Assembly: GCA_964595365.1 (NCBI GenBank)
Contig: CAZQQC010000017.1
Coordinates: 1 to 34,753 of the forward strand
Direction: 5' to 3'
DNA from: Fen-1258 sp964595365
Lineage (GTDB): Bacteria > Bacteroidota > Ignavibacteria > Ignavibacteriales > Melioribacteraceae
Length of the DNA: 34,753 bases
A program made the position numbers and the translations under genes. The notes under the pieces are model-generated. The model had not been told where the DNA came from. It ran no database searches and was given only the letters and a program-made list of their open reading frames with translations. Positions 1 to 7,504 of this stretch are shown here, one piece after another. Each line of letters opens with the position of its first letter. Within the stretch, counting starts at the first letter, position 1.

Positions 1-85
1 TAGTAAGTTTGAAATGGATATAAATCTCCATTATTCTAAAATAAAGACGAACTTTGAATGAAGTTCATTCTATTCGGGAGGTAAA

Positions 86-1003
86 ATGGCGAATCAAACC
101 CGCAGAGATTTCTTGAAAACTGCTGCCGTAGCTGGAGCCACTCTCGCAGGCATTTCCACCAATCCAACAAAAGCAGCGCAACAAAATGTGTTATCAGAAA
201 ATCGTATGGGTGTATTAGTCGATACGACAGTATGCATAGGATGTAGAAAATGTGAATGGGCATGCAAGACTGCACACAATTTACCAACTCAAGCGCTTGA
301 AAGCTACGATGATAAGAGTGTGTTCAAATCTATGAGACGACCTAACGACAAAGAACTGACAGTAATCAATGAGTATTCGGCAAGAAGCTGGGATGATTAT
401 CCTACAACGGTCAAAGTGCAATGTATGCACTGCGATAAACCGGCATGTGTCTCAGCATGTATAGTCGGAGCTTTTTCAAAAGCTGAAAACGGATCTGTAA
501 TTTGGAACGGCGACAGATGTATCGGGTGCAGATACTGTATGGTTGCGTGTCCATTCCAGATTCCGGCATTCGAATTCGGTAACGCACTCAAGCCAGATAT
601 AAAAAAATGCGACTTTTGCTACGATCGAACAAAAGAAGGAAAACTTCCTGCCTGTGTAGAAATTTGTCCGAACGAAGTTCTCACATACGGTAAGCGCGAA
701 GATTTGGTTAGAGTTGCTCACCAAAAAATTCAATTGTATCCTAAACGGTACATTAATTACATCTACGGCGAAAATGAAGTTGGAGGAACCTCGTGGATGT
801 ATTTAGCAAACCGGCATTTCAGAGATTTGCAATTTCCAGAGCTCGGAAGAAATCCCGCACCTGGAGTCAGCGAAGCAATTCAACATGGAATCTTTGCATA
901 CTTTGTTCCTCCAATTGCGCTGTATGCTTTGTTGGGCGGCGTAATGTGGATCAATAAAAACAGAAAAACTTCAGAATCGGAAACGGAAGGACGTCATGAG
1001 TGA
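86..1003 (+). CDS. Tat-exported 4Fe-4S ferredoxin subunit, HybA/HmcB-like
   Basis: Periplasmic electron-transfer subunit of a membrane oxidoreductase. The N-terminus has a twin-arginine signal (TRRDFLKTAAVAGATLAG, residues 5-22). Four cysteine groups follow, each suited to one [4Fe-4S] cluster: C50/C53/C56/C60, C113/C116/C121/C125, C145/C148/C151/C155 and C175/C178/C190/C194. A single hydrophobic helix near residues 268-288 probably anchors the C-terminus in the membrane, as in HybA. The start is supported by a clear Shine-Dalgarno (GGGAGG) 5-6 bases upstream. Its stop overlaps the start of the HybB-like gene by 8 bases, so the two are translationally coupled. Known family role: passing electrons between a periplasmic redox partner and a HybB/NrfD quinone subunit. 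No hydrogenase or molybdopterin catalytic subunit lies within the window; only 85 bases precede this gene, so one could lie upstream outside it. Confidence 0.9.
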   Translation: MANQTRRDFLKTAAVAGATLAGISTNPTKAAQQNVLSENRMGVLVDTTVCIGCRKCEWACKTAHNLPTQALESYDDKSVFKSMRRPNDKELTVINEYSARSWDDYPTTVKVQCMHCDKPACVSACIVGAFSKAENGSVIWNGDRCIGCRYCMVACPFQIPAFEFGNALKPDIKKCDFCYDRTKEGKLPACVEICPNEVLTYGKREDLVRVAHQKIQLYPKRYINYIYGENEVGGTSWMYLANRHFRDLQFPELGRNPAPGVSEAIQHGIFAYFVPPIALYALLGGVMWINKNRKTSESETEGRHE

Positions 1004-2231
1004 TAATCTAAAACCAACAACTATTGTTCACAAATTTTTTACTCCGGGAGTGATTTTTCTAAGCGTCCTTGCAGTCAATGGATTAGTATTCCTGCTCGGA
1101 AGATTTTTCTTTGGACTTGGAGCGGTAACAAATTTAGACAACCAACATCCCTGGGGAATATGGATTGGAATTGACGTTGCAGCCGGTGTTGCTCTTGCTG
1201 CCGGCGGTTTCACTACTGCAGCGCTAGGTCATATTATGCACAAAGAAGAATACCAGGTGATAGTTCGGCCTGCATTGCTTACAGCGATGCTGGGCTATAC
1301 ATTAGTAGCAATAAGTGTGATGATCGATCTCGGACGTTACTATTATATCTGGCATCCACTAATTATGTGGAACGGAACTTCGGTTCTATTTGAAGTTGGT
1401 ATGTGCGTCATGATTTACCTGTTTGTTCTCTATATTGAATTTTTACCGATAGTTACAGAAAGATTCATCGGAAGAGTAAATCTTCCAGGCACTTTAAAAA
1501 GATTCAACAACTCAGCCGATAAGTTCCTTCGAGCCCTTGATAAAGGATTGAACAAGACGATGTTCATTTTTATAATTGCAGGAGTTGTGTTGTCATGCCT
1601 GCATCAATCATCATTAGGAACACTGATGGTAATTGCCGGGCCAAAGATGCATCCTCTTTGGCAAACTCCTATTTTACCGCTGTTGTTTTTGCTCTCGGCA
1701 GTTTCGGTCGGATTCCCAATGGTAATAATGGAATCAATCATCACATCAAAATCTTTTGGTTTGAAACCTGAAATTCACGTACTTTCAAATCTTGGAAGTA
1801 TGGTTGCACCACTGCTTGGAATTTATCTCTCTTTTAAAATTGGCGATATGGTTATAAGGCAAACATTCGTTTACCTGACAATATTCAACACAGCCAGTGT
1901 AATGTTTGTGATCGAGGTTGTTTTCGGAATCGTAATTCCATTAAGAATGTTTTTATCGAGAGAAATTTCAAAATCGCCGACGGGACTTTTCATTGCGTCC
2001 ATGCTTGTCATATTCGGCGTGCTGCTCAATAGAATAAACAATTTTATTGTGGCTTACACACCGCCGTACCAGTTTCAGTCATACTTCCCCTCAATCGGAG
2101 AAATTTCTGTAACTGTAGGATTTGTATCGCTCGAAATTTTATTCTTCAGAATAATGGTAATGATATTCCCGATTGTAAGTCTACCGTACGCTTCTGCTTT
2201 ACGAACAAAATTTTCAATCAAGGGGGTGTAG
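996..2231 (+). CDS. HybB/NrfD-family integral membrane quinone subunit
   Basis: Polytopic membrane protein of 411 aa with about ten hydrophobic helices and few charges between them. It begins with a helix around residues 18-38, then the conserved-looking NQHPWGIWIGIDVAAGVALAAGG stretch typical of HybB (hydrogenase 2 cytochrome-b-like subunit, which contains no haem). The family exchanges electrons with menaquinone or ubiquinone. It overlaps the ferredoxin gene by 8 bases and is followed after one base by the 13-haem cytochrome gene, so the three form a ferredoxin-membrane-cytochrome unit like the core of Hmc or related complexes of sulfate reducers. The direction of electron flow (quinol to cytochrome or the reverse) cannot be read from sequence. 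Confidence 0.88.
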   Translation: MSDNLKPTTIVHKFFTPGVIFLSVLAVNGLVFLLGRFFFGLGAVTNLDNQHPWGIWIGIDVAAGVALAAGGFTTAALGHIMHKEEYQVIVRPALLTAMLGYTLVAISVMIDLGRYYYIWHPLIMWNGTSVLFEVGMCVMIYLFVLYIEFLPIVTERFIGRVNLPGTLKRFNNSADKFLRALDKGLNKTMFIFIIAGVVLSCLHQSSLGTLMVIAGPKMHPLWQTPILPLLFLLSAVSVGFPMVIMESIITSKSFGLKPEIHVLSNLGSMVAPLLGIYLSFKIGDMVIRQTFVYLTIFNTASVMFVIEVVFGIVIPLRMFLSREISKSPTGLFIASMLVIFGVLLNRINNFIVAYTPPYQFQSYFPSIGEISVTVGFVSLEILFFRIMVMIFPIVSLPYASALRTKFSIKGV

Positions 2232-2232
2232 T

Positions 2233-3369
2233 ATGAAAAAGATAATCTTAAGCTTGATTATAATTCTTTCCGGGTTAATTAGTGCCCAGCAAAAATTTGA
2301 TAACAACCATGCAAGCACACAGGGACTTAAATGTCTAACGTGTCACTCGTGTCAAATTCCCACCAAAGAAAATCCTTGTTTGAAGCCATGCCCGCGTGAA
2401 AGTCTGATCCGTATCGACCAGAAACCGGAAGACGGACCGAAAGTAATTATAATAGACAAATTCAGGAAGCAGAGCGATCTGTATATGCCTGTTCGTTTTA
2501 CACATTTAGCTCACGCCGAAATGTCGGAAATGGGCGGCGGATGCAGAATGTGCCATCATTACAATCCTCAGGGAAATGTAATCGGATGTTCGGAATGTCA
2601 TGAAGTATCGCGAAAGCGAGAAGATGTAAGCAAACCGGATTTGAAAGGCGCTTATCACCGGCATTGTATGAATTGCCATCGTGCGTGGACCGGCGGTACC
2701 GATTGTAATTTCTGCCATCTGCCAAACGGATCCAAACAGACTGCGGCAGAGAAACCAAAAGCTGAAGATCAAAAAGGAAGAATTCATCCAAAGGTTGAAT
2801 CACCGGAAAAAATATTATTCAATACAAATACAAGTTACGGCAAATCGGTTTTGTTCCGTCATCAGGAACACAACAAGGTTTTCGGATTTGATTGTTCCGA
2901 TTGTCATTCCAACGAAAGTTGCGTGAAGTGCCATAAAGCACAAAAGGCAATCAAGATTTCGAAATTGTCTACAGCGGCAAAACACAAAAAGTGTTCGGAA
3001 TGTCACGATACAAAATCGTCATGCAATTCATGTCATTCAAACAAAGAGACCCGCAGTTTCGATCATGCGTTTAAAACAGGATTCGATACTTCCAAATTCC
3101 ATGATAAACTACAATGCTTAAGATGCCATACAACAAAAGGAAAATTCACCGGGTTAATTCCGGAATGCAATTCATGTCACGGAATTTGGACCCAAAGCAA
3201 TTTCAGCCATAAAATAACCGGTGTTGTTCTTGATGAAACACATGCCAGCGCCGAATGTAAAGATTGTCATCAAGAGAAAAATTTTTCAAAACCGGTTTGC
3301 ACAAATTGTCACGATGATAAAACATTCCCGGCTAACATTCCGGGTAAACTTGTTAAGAAGAACAAATGA
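2233..3369 (+). CDS. Periplasmic 13-haem c-type cytochrome (class III-like)
   Basis: 378 aa with a signal peptide (residues 1-18, ending LISAQ) and 13 CxxCH motifs spread over the rest of the chain. Several are preceded by the F-x-H-x-x-H pattern of class III (c3/c7) cytochromes, for example FTHLAHAEM and FRHQEHN, which give bis-histidine ligation. Lysines are abundant, as expected for a periplasmic electron carrier. An extra CLKPC pair without histidine follows the first motif and probably does not bind haem. The gene starts one base after the HybB-like gene and its stop overlaps the kinase start (ATGA). The arrangement suggests that it is the electron acceptor or donor of the HybA/HybB-like pair. 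It is smaller than HmcA (16 haems), and I do not assign it to a named family. Confidence 0.88.
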   Translation: MKKIILSLIIILSGLISAQQKFDNNHASTQGLKCLTCHSCQIPTKENPCLKPCPRESLIRIDQKPEDGPKVIIIDKFRKQSDLYMPVRFTHLAHAEMSEMGGGCRMCHHYNPQGNVIGCSECHEVSRKREDVSKPDLKGAYHRHCMNCHRAWTGGTDCNFCHLPNGSKQTAAEKPKAEDQKGRIHPKVESPEKILFNTNTSYGKSVLFRHQEHNKVFGFDCSDCHSNESCVKCHKAQKAIKISKLSTAAKHKKCSECHDTKSSCNSCHSNKETRSFDHAFKTGFDTSKFHDKLQCLRCHTTKGKFTGLIPECNSCHGIWTQSNFSHKITGVVLDETHASAECKDCHQEKNFSKPVCTNCHDDKTFPANIPGKLVKKNK

Positions 3370-5288
3370 GAACAGTAAAAAAATTATTCGGAAAGATTAG
3401 TTTGAAACTTATCTGGGTTGTGAGTGCAACTGCAATTACAATCATCGGTGTCTATTCCTATTTCAATATCAAGTCTCAAAGCGATGTACTCCTGGCTGAA
3501 GTTGAACGTCACGCAAATCAATTGAGCGAGACGATTAAAAACAGCACGCGATACGGAATGCTTTTGAATCAGCGCGAAAGCATTCACGAAATCATTAACA
3601 CAATAGGAAAAGATCCGGCAATTAACGGCGTTCGTATTCTTAACAAAGAAGGAGAAATAATTTATTCCACACGTAAGGATGAAATTGGCGGAATGTTAAA
3701 TAAACAAGCCGAGAGCTGCTATGCTTGTCATACCGAAAACAAACCATTGGAAAAATTAGCGATAAAAGACCGAACGAGAATTTTCAAAGTACATGCAGAT
3801 TCTTCGCGCATTCTCGGCGTAATCAATCCAATCTATAACGAAAGCTCTTGCTATGATGCAGATTGCCATGCGCATTTGAAAAGTGCAAAAGTTCTTGGCG
3901 TGTTGGATGTAACAATTTCTCTTAACGAAGTAGATGCACAAATTAAAAGAAATGAAATTCAAGAATTCCTCTTCGCGCTTGTATCGATTTCAGCTATCGG
4001 TTTCATAATTGGATTTTTTGTTAAACGCTGGGTAGACGGACCTGTAAAAGAATTGGTGAAAGCAACCGATCAGGTTTCTGCAGGCAATTTGAGTTATGCA
4101 ATTAAAAATCTCAGCGATGACGAATTAGGCGCGCTCGGAAAATCTTTTAACAATATGATCAGAAAACTTGATGAAACAAGTCAACAGCTTTATCAATCGA
4201 CCAAAATGGCTTCGTTAGGTCAACTTGCCGCCGGTGTTGCACATGAAATCAACAATCCGCTAACCGGTGTTCTGACATATAGCAGTTATTTATTGAAACG
4301 CTCTAAAGATAATCCACAATTGCAGGAAGATTTGAATGTAATTGTTCGCGAAACAATGCGAAGCCGCGAAATAATTAAAGGGCTTCTCGATTTTGCCCGC
4401 CAATCTACACCCAAAAAAAGTTCTATTGATGTAAATGAAATTATTAACCGCGCTTTAGCAGTTGTAAACAACCAATTGAAGCTGAATAATATAACACTTG
4501 AAAAAGAATTCGATTCTTCGCTGCCTAAAATAACCGCCGACGCAAATCAAATTCAGCAGGTGTTTCTAAATCTTTTTGTCAATGCTATCGACGCAATTAG
4601 CCGGGATGGAACGATCAATGTCAAAACCTCACAAATTAGTCTTTCACCTAAAGGCATTATTCAAATTAAAAGTGCTGTTTGCCCCAAGACACACAATTTG
4701 ATTGACTCCGAACATAAAATTGGAGGAATGCCTTCGCTCCGTATGAAAATAAAATCAAACAGCAATACCGGTTTTGTTAATCTCGATCCGATTTACGGAA
4801 GTCATCGCCATTATTTTGGAATTTCGTTCGATAAAAAAGATGATTTGAATTTGCTATGCCCCGCTTGCGATCTTTCTTTTATCGATAAGAATACGCGATG
4901 CCCGGAATGCGGCGGACCGACATACAAAATTCAAATACCGAATCAAGGATTTATAGAAGGATGCGCAGCCTTTAGAGATGACTGGCAAAGATGGGAAATG
5001 ATTGACCGCGCCGGTCAGAAAAAATATGTTGAAGTCAACGTCAATGATTCCGGCTGCGGAATTCCTCAGGAGAATATTAACAAAATCTTCGAGCCGTTTT
5101 TCTCAACCAAAGGTCAACGCGGAACCGGTTTGGGCCTTTCCGTAATCTGGGGAATTCTCGATAACCATAACGGTTCAATTTCCGTTCAAAGTGAAGTTGG
5201 AAAAGGAACAACATTTTCTGTCCGGCTTCCGCAAAACGATTCAACAAAAATGTATAATGAAAGAAGAGAAAAACATATTAATAATTGA
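3366..5288 (+). CDS. Sensor histidine kinase with c-haem sensor domain and zinc-ribbon insertion in the ATPase domain
   Basis: 640 aa. There is a transmembrane helix at 13-33 and a periplasmic sensor at about 34-200 with two possible c-type haem sites, CYACH (118-122) and a CX4CH (162-168). A second helix lies at 200-220, HAMP at about 220-272, and the dimerisation domain carries phospho-acceptor H293 (VAHEINNP). The ATPase domain has its N-box at 402-410 (N406), G1 DSGCG (561-565), F-box FEPFF and G2 GTGLGL (586-591). N-box and G1 are about 150 residues apart, far more than usual. The extra segment (about 425-552) holds CP at 439, CPAC (498-501), CPEC (512-515) and C533, a zinc-ribbon or rubredoxin-like knuckle pair. 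The gene overlaps the cytochrome gene upstream (4 bases) and the regulator downstream (32 bases). Sensing of periplasmic redox state or a haem ligand is an inference. Confidence 0.88.
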   Translation: MRTVKKLFGKISLKLIWVVSATAITIIGVYSYFNIKSQSDVLLAEVERHANQLSETIKNSTRYGMLLNQRESIHEIINTIGKDPAINGVRILNKEGEIIYSTRKDEIGGMLNKQAESCYACHTENKPLEKLAIKDRTRIFKVHADSSRILGVINPIYNESSCYDADCHAHLKSAKVLGVLDVTISLNEVDAQIKRNEIQEFLFALVSISAIGFIIGFFVKRWVDGPVKELVKATDQVSAGNLSYAIKNLSDDELGALGKSFNNMIRKLDETSQQLYQSTKMASLGQLAAGVAHEINNPLTGVLTYSSYLLKRSKDNPQLQEDLNVIVRETMRSREIIKGLLDFARQSTPKKSSIDVNEIINRALAVVNNQLKLNNITLEKEFDSSLPKITADANQIQQVFLNLFVNAIDAISRDGTINVKTSQISLSPKGIIQIKSAVCPKTHNLIDSEHKIGGMPSLRMKIKSNSNTGFVNLDPIYGSHRHYFGISFDKKDDLNLLCPACDLSFIDKNTRCPECGGPTYKIQIPNQGFIEGCAAFRDDWQRWEMIDRAGQKKYVEVNVNDSGCGIPQENINKIFEPFFSTKGQRGTGLGLSVIWGILDNHNGSISVQSEVGKGTTFSVRLPQNDSTKMYNERREKHINN

Positions 5289-6048
5289 CGATGAAGAAGT
5301 AGTGACCGATTCCATTTCAAAAATTGCAATCATGGAAGGTTACTCGGTCGATTCGGTTAGCGATGCAAATTCTGCACTTCGAACAATCGGGTCGATTGAT
5401 TTCGATCTTATCATTTGCGATATAATGTTACCCGGCATGGATGGTTTTCAATTTCTTGCAGCTCTTGAAGCCAAACATGTTGATACTCCCGTTATAATGA
5501 CAACCGGTTACTCTACAATTGAGAACGCAGTAACTTCTTTATATACAGGTGCAATTGATTTTATTCCAAAACCGTTTTCGGTGGATGAAATGACAAGCGT
5601 AATTCATAGAGGAATGAAATACAGTTTTTTTATGAAGCTGCGCAAAGCCGGCGACGAATCGGTTATTATTGTTCCATGTCCGGCTAAATATTTCAGATTA
5701 GGTTACTCAGCCTGGATGAATAAAGAACCGGATGGATCTGTGCTCATCGGCGCAACGGATTTGTTTGTGAAAACACTCGTTCAAATCCGGCAAATAGAAC
5801 TTTTTAACGTTTCCGATTCGCTGACGCAAGCGACGTCGGCGGTAACATTTATTTGTGAGAAGGGATTCGTTCATCAACTTTATTCTGCAATAAGCGGAAC
5901 AATAATTGCAAGAAACGAAAGACTTTTAACGGAACCGGAATTACTGGAAAAGAATCCTTACTTCGAGGGGTGGATTTACAGAATAATTCCGGCTGAACTC
6001 GAATATGAAATGAAATTATTAATACCATGCAGTTCAGATAGAAATTAA
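5257..6048 (+). CDS. Response regulator with GcvH-like (H-protein fold) C-terminal domain, lysine absent
   Basis: 263 aa from the ATG at 5257; a longer reading from 5191 would add residues before the receiver and overlap the kinase more, so I reject it. Receiver domain 5-120: acidic pair D11/D12, phospho-acceptor D55, T83 and K105. No helix-turn-helix follows. Instead residues about 145-250 align by eye with the glycine-cleavage H protein: an acidic N-terminal strand with DGSVLIGATDLFVKTL, then IELFNVSD, the turn region LYSAISG, and NPYFEGWIYRI (compare EPY.GGWIFKI of GcvH). The lipoylated lysine position is occupied by G203; K202 is one residue off. So it keeps the fold but probably is not lipoylated. 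Function unknown: it is likely a phosphorylation-controlled protein-protein module rather than a transcription factor. Confidence 0.85.
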   Translation: MKEEKNILIIDDEEVVTDSISKIAIMEGYSVDSVSDANSALRTIGSIDFDLIICDIMLPGMDGFQFLAALEAKHVDTPVIMTTGYSTIENAVTSLYTGAIDFIPKPFSVDEMTSVIHRGMKYSFFMKLRKAGDESVIIVPCPAKYFRLGYSAWMNKEPDGSVLIGATDLFVKTLVQIRQIELFNVSDSLTQATSAVTFICEKGFVHQLYSAISGTIIARNERLLTEPELLEKNPYFEGWIYRIIPAELEYEMKLLIPCSSDRN

Positions 6049-6072
6049 GTTTGTCAAATTAGGAGAACCATT

Positions 6073-7227
6073 ATGCCACTCTTCATTTTAGCAGTAATAA
6101 TATTCATAATAGCAGATGTAATTATCAGATATGCTATCAAAAGCTTGAACAAGAAAAGAACACGCAAAGAGCGTGAAACGATTCTGAAAGAAAGTATAAC
6201 CGTGGATTTTAGCAAAGAGGCTATTTCACTTAAACGCTCCGAAGTACCGAATCCTAAAGCAAAAATCTTATGTGTCGATGATGAAGATGTTATTCTTGAC
6301 AGCTTCAGAAAAATTCTTGTACTCGATGGTTATTCGATTGATACCGTTAATTCCGGTCCAGAAGCATTAAGTCTTATCAAGTCTCATCACTACGATTTTA
6401 TTTTTACAGATTTAAAAATGCCGGTGATGGACGGCGTTGAGGTAACAAAATCCGTAAAATATTTACGCCCCGATATAGATGTTGTTATCATTACCGGTTA
6501 TGCAACCGTAGAAACTGCTGTCGATTGTATGAAATTTGGTGCTATGGATTACGTTCAGAAACCTTTTACCGAAGATGAGCTTCTTGAGTTCACGAAAAAG
6601 TTATTAATTAAAAGACAGGACAGAATTAAAAAGCAACTTAAACCACGCGTCCACATAATTCATCTCGCAGAAAAAGAAGAGCTAAATGTGGGAGAGTTTG
6701 CAATACCGGGAGGAGTGTTCATATCGGAAGGCCATTGCTGGACTTCGGTTTCGCAAGACGGCTCCGCTCAAATCGGAATTGACGATTTCGCAAAAAAACT
6801 CATCGGAAAAATCGACGATATCGAGTTGCCAAATCTCGGAATGAATATCAAAATCGGGCAGCCGTTGTTCATCTTAAAACAGGGAAAAAAATCAATTCAA
6901 TTTGCATCTCCGGTAAGCGGACAGGTAAAAAAGGTAAACAATGAATTAGCAGATAATTTAGAAGCTCTGAATTTTTCACCGTACGGGAAAAACTGGATCT
7001 GCATTATAGACGCCGATAAATTAGAAAGCGAGTTACAACAACTTAAAATTGGCAATAGTGCAGTTTCATTTTATCAGGATGAAATTGACAGGTACTTGAA
7101 ACAAATAAAAGAATTGCTCGGAAAAGAAAATCAAAAGAAGGAGAACATCGAAATTCTTTGGGGACAACTGGAAAACATCGAAGAAAAAGATTGGTACATA
7201 ATCACCGGCGAATTTTTTAAGAAGTAG
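6073..7227 (+). CDS. Membrane-anchored response regulator with GcvH-like domain retaining the lipoyl-type lysine
   Basis: 384 aa. An N-terminal helix (residues 2-19) followed by a basic stretch (KKRTRKER) should tether it to the inner membrane facing the cytoplasm. Receiver domain 63-182: D69/D70, phospho-acceptor D113, T141 and K163. The C-terminal part (about 213-320) reads as an H-protein fold: SAQIGIDDFAKKLIGKIDDIELP, then LKQGKKSIQFASPVSG, then SPYGKNWICII. Aligned on the SPVSG turn, K272 falls exactly where GcvH carries lipoyl-lysine (eight residues before the proline). A charged, possibly coiled tail follows. The start has AGGAGA at 6060-6065. It is a paralogue in architecture of the preceding regulator and closes the operon. 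No DNA-binding domain is visible. Whether K272 is lipoylated is open. Confidence 0.84.
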   Translation: MPLFILAVIIFIIADVIIRYAIKSLNKKRTRKERETILKESITVDFSKEAISLKRSEVPNPKAKILCVDDEDVILDSFRKILVLDGYSIDTVNSGPEALSLIKSHHYDFIFTDLKMPVMDGVEVTKSVKYLRPDIDVVIITGYATVETAVDCMKFGAMDYVQKPFTEDELLEFTKKLLIKRQDRIKKQLKPRVHIIHLAEKEELNVGEFAIPGGVFISEGHCWTSVSQDGSAQIGIDDFAKKLIGKIDDIELPNLGMNIKIGQPLFILKQGKKSIQFASPVSGQVKKVNNELADNLEALNFSPYGKNWICIIDADKLESELQQLKIGNSAVSFYQDEIDRYLKQIKELLGKENQKKENIEILWGQLENIEEKDWYIITGEFFKK

Positions 7228-7504
7228 TAAATCTTGAATCTATACTATCAAAAAAAAGCTTCAGTTTTCTTTTTTGTTTTAAGCAACGTTGACAAATTCA
7301 TTCTATCTGAATATTTTGTGAACAGACATTAGTGTCTTTTATCTGATATTTTAGAATAGACTTTCTCATTTTCGGTAAATTTTCTTCAAAATTTGTTCGT
7401 TGCTTATTGATTAATACGGATGTTGTTAAAATTCCAACATTCCTTAAAAAGCATATTTGTGCACAATTATTGTACGCTGATTTCAATTATTAAGAATATA
7501 TAAG
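7228..7504. other. Intergenic spacer between the kinase operon and the cytochrome cluster
   Basis: 277 bases without a credible gene; the minus-strand reading frame here is low-complexity and has no recognisable protein. It holds the possible terminator at 7250-7273. Further on, an 11-base palindrome ACAATTATTGT (7463-7473) sits 32 bases before the next start codon and could be an operator, but short AT palindromes arise by chance. No convincing promoter boxes were found. The next gene has no clear Shine-Dalgarno, which is common in Bacteroidota-like genomes. Confidence 0.4.
7250..7280 (+). terminator. Possible intrinsic terminator of the kinase/regulator operon
   Basis: Arms 7250-7259 and 7264-7273 can pair around a TTCA loop with one mismatch and one G-T pair, followed by TTTGTTTT. 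The stem is mostly A-T, so it is weak. Its position 23 bases after the regulator stop fits a terminator. Confidence 0.4.

Noticed and set aside
1..85. Possible regulatory hairpin GAACTT/AAGTTC (49-54 and 61-66) before the first gene
   Set aside because: Only 6 bases per arm in AT-rich sequence; likely chance. The region is too short to judge a promoter.
5191..5256. Longer start for the first response regulator
   Set aside because: The added residues are the kinase 3' end read in another frame; the receiver begins normally at ATG 5257.
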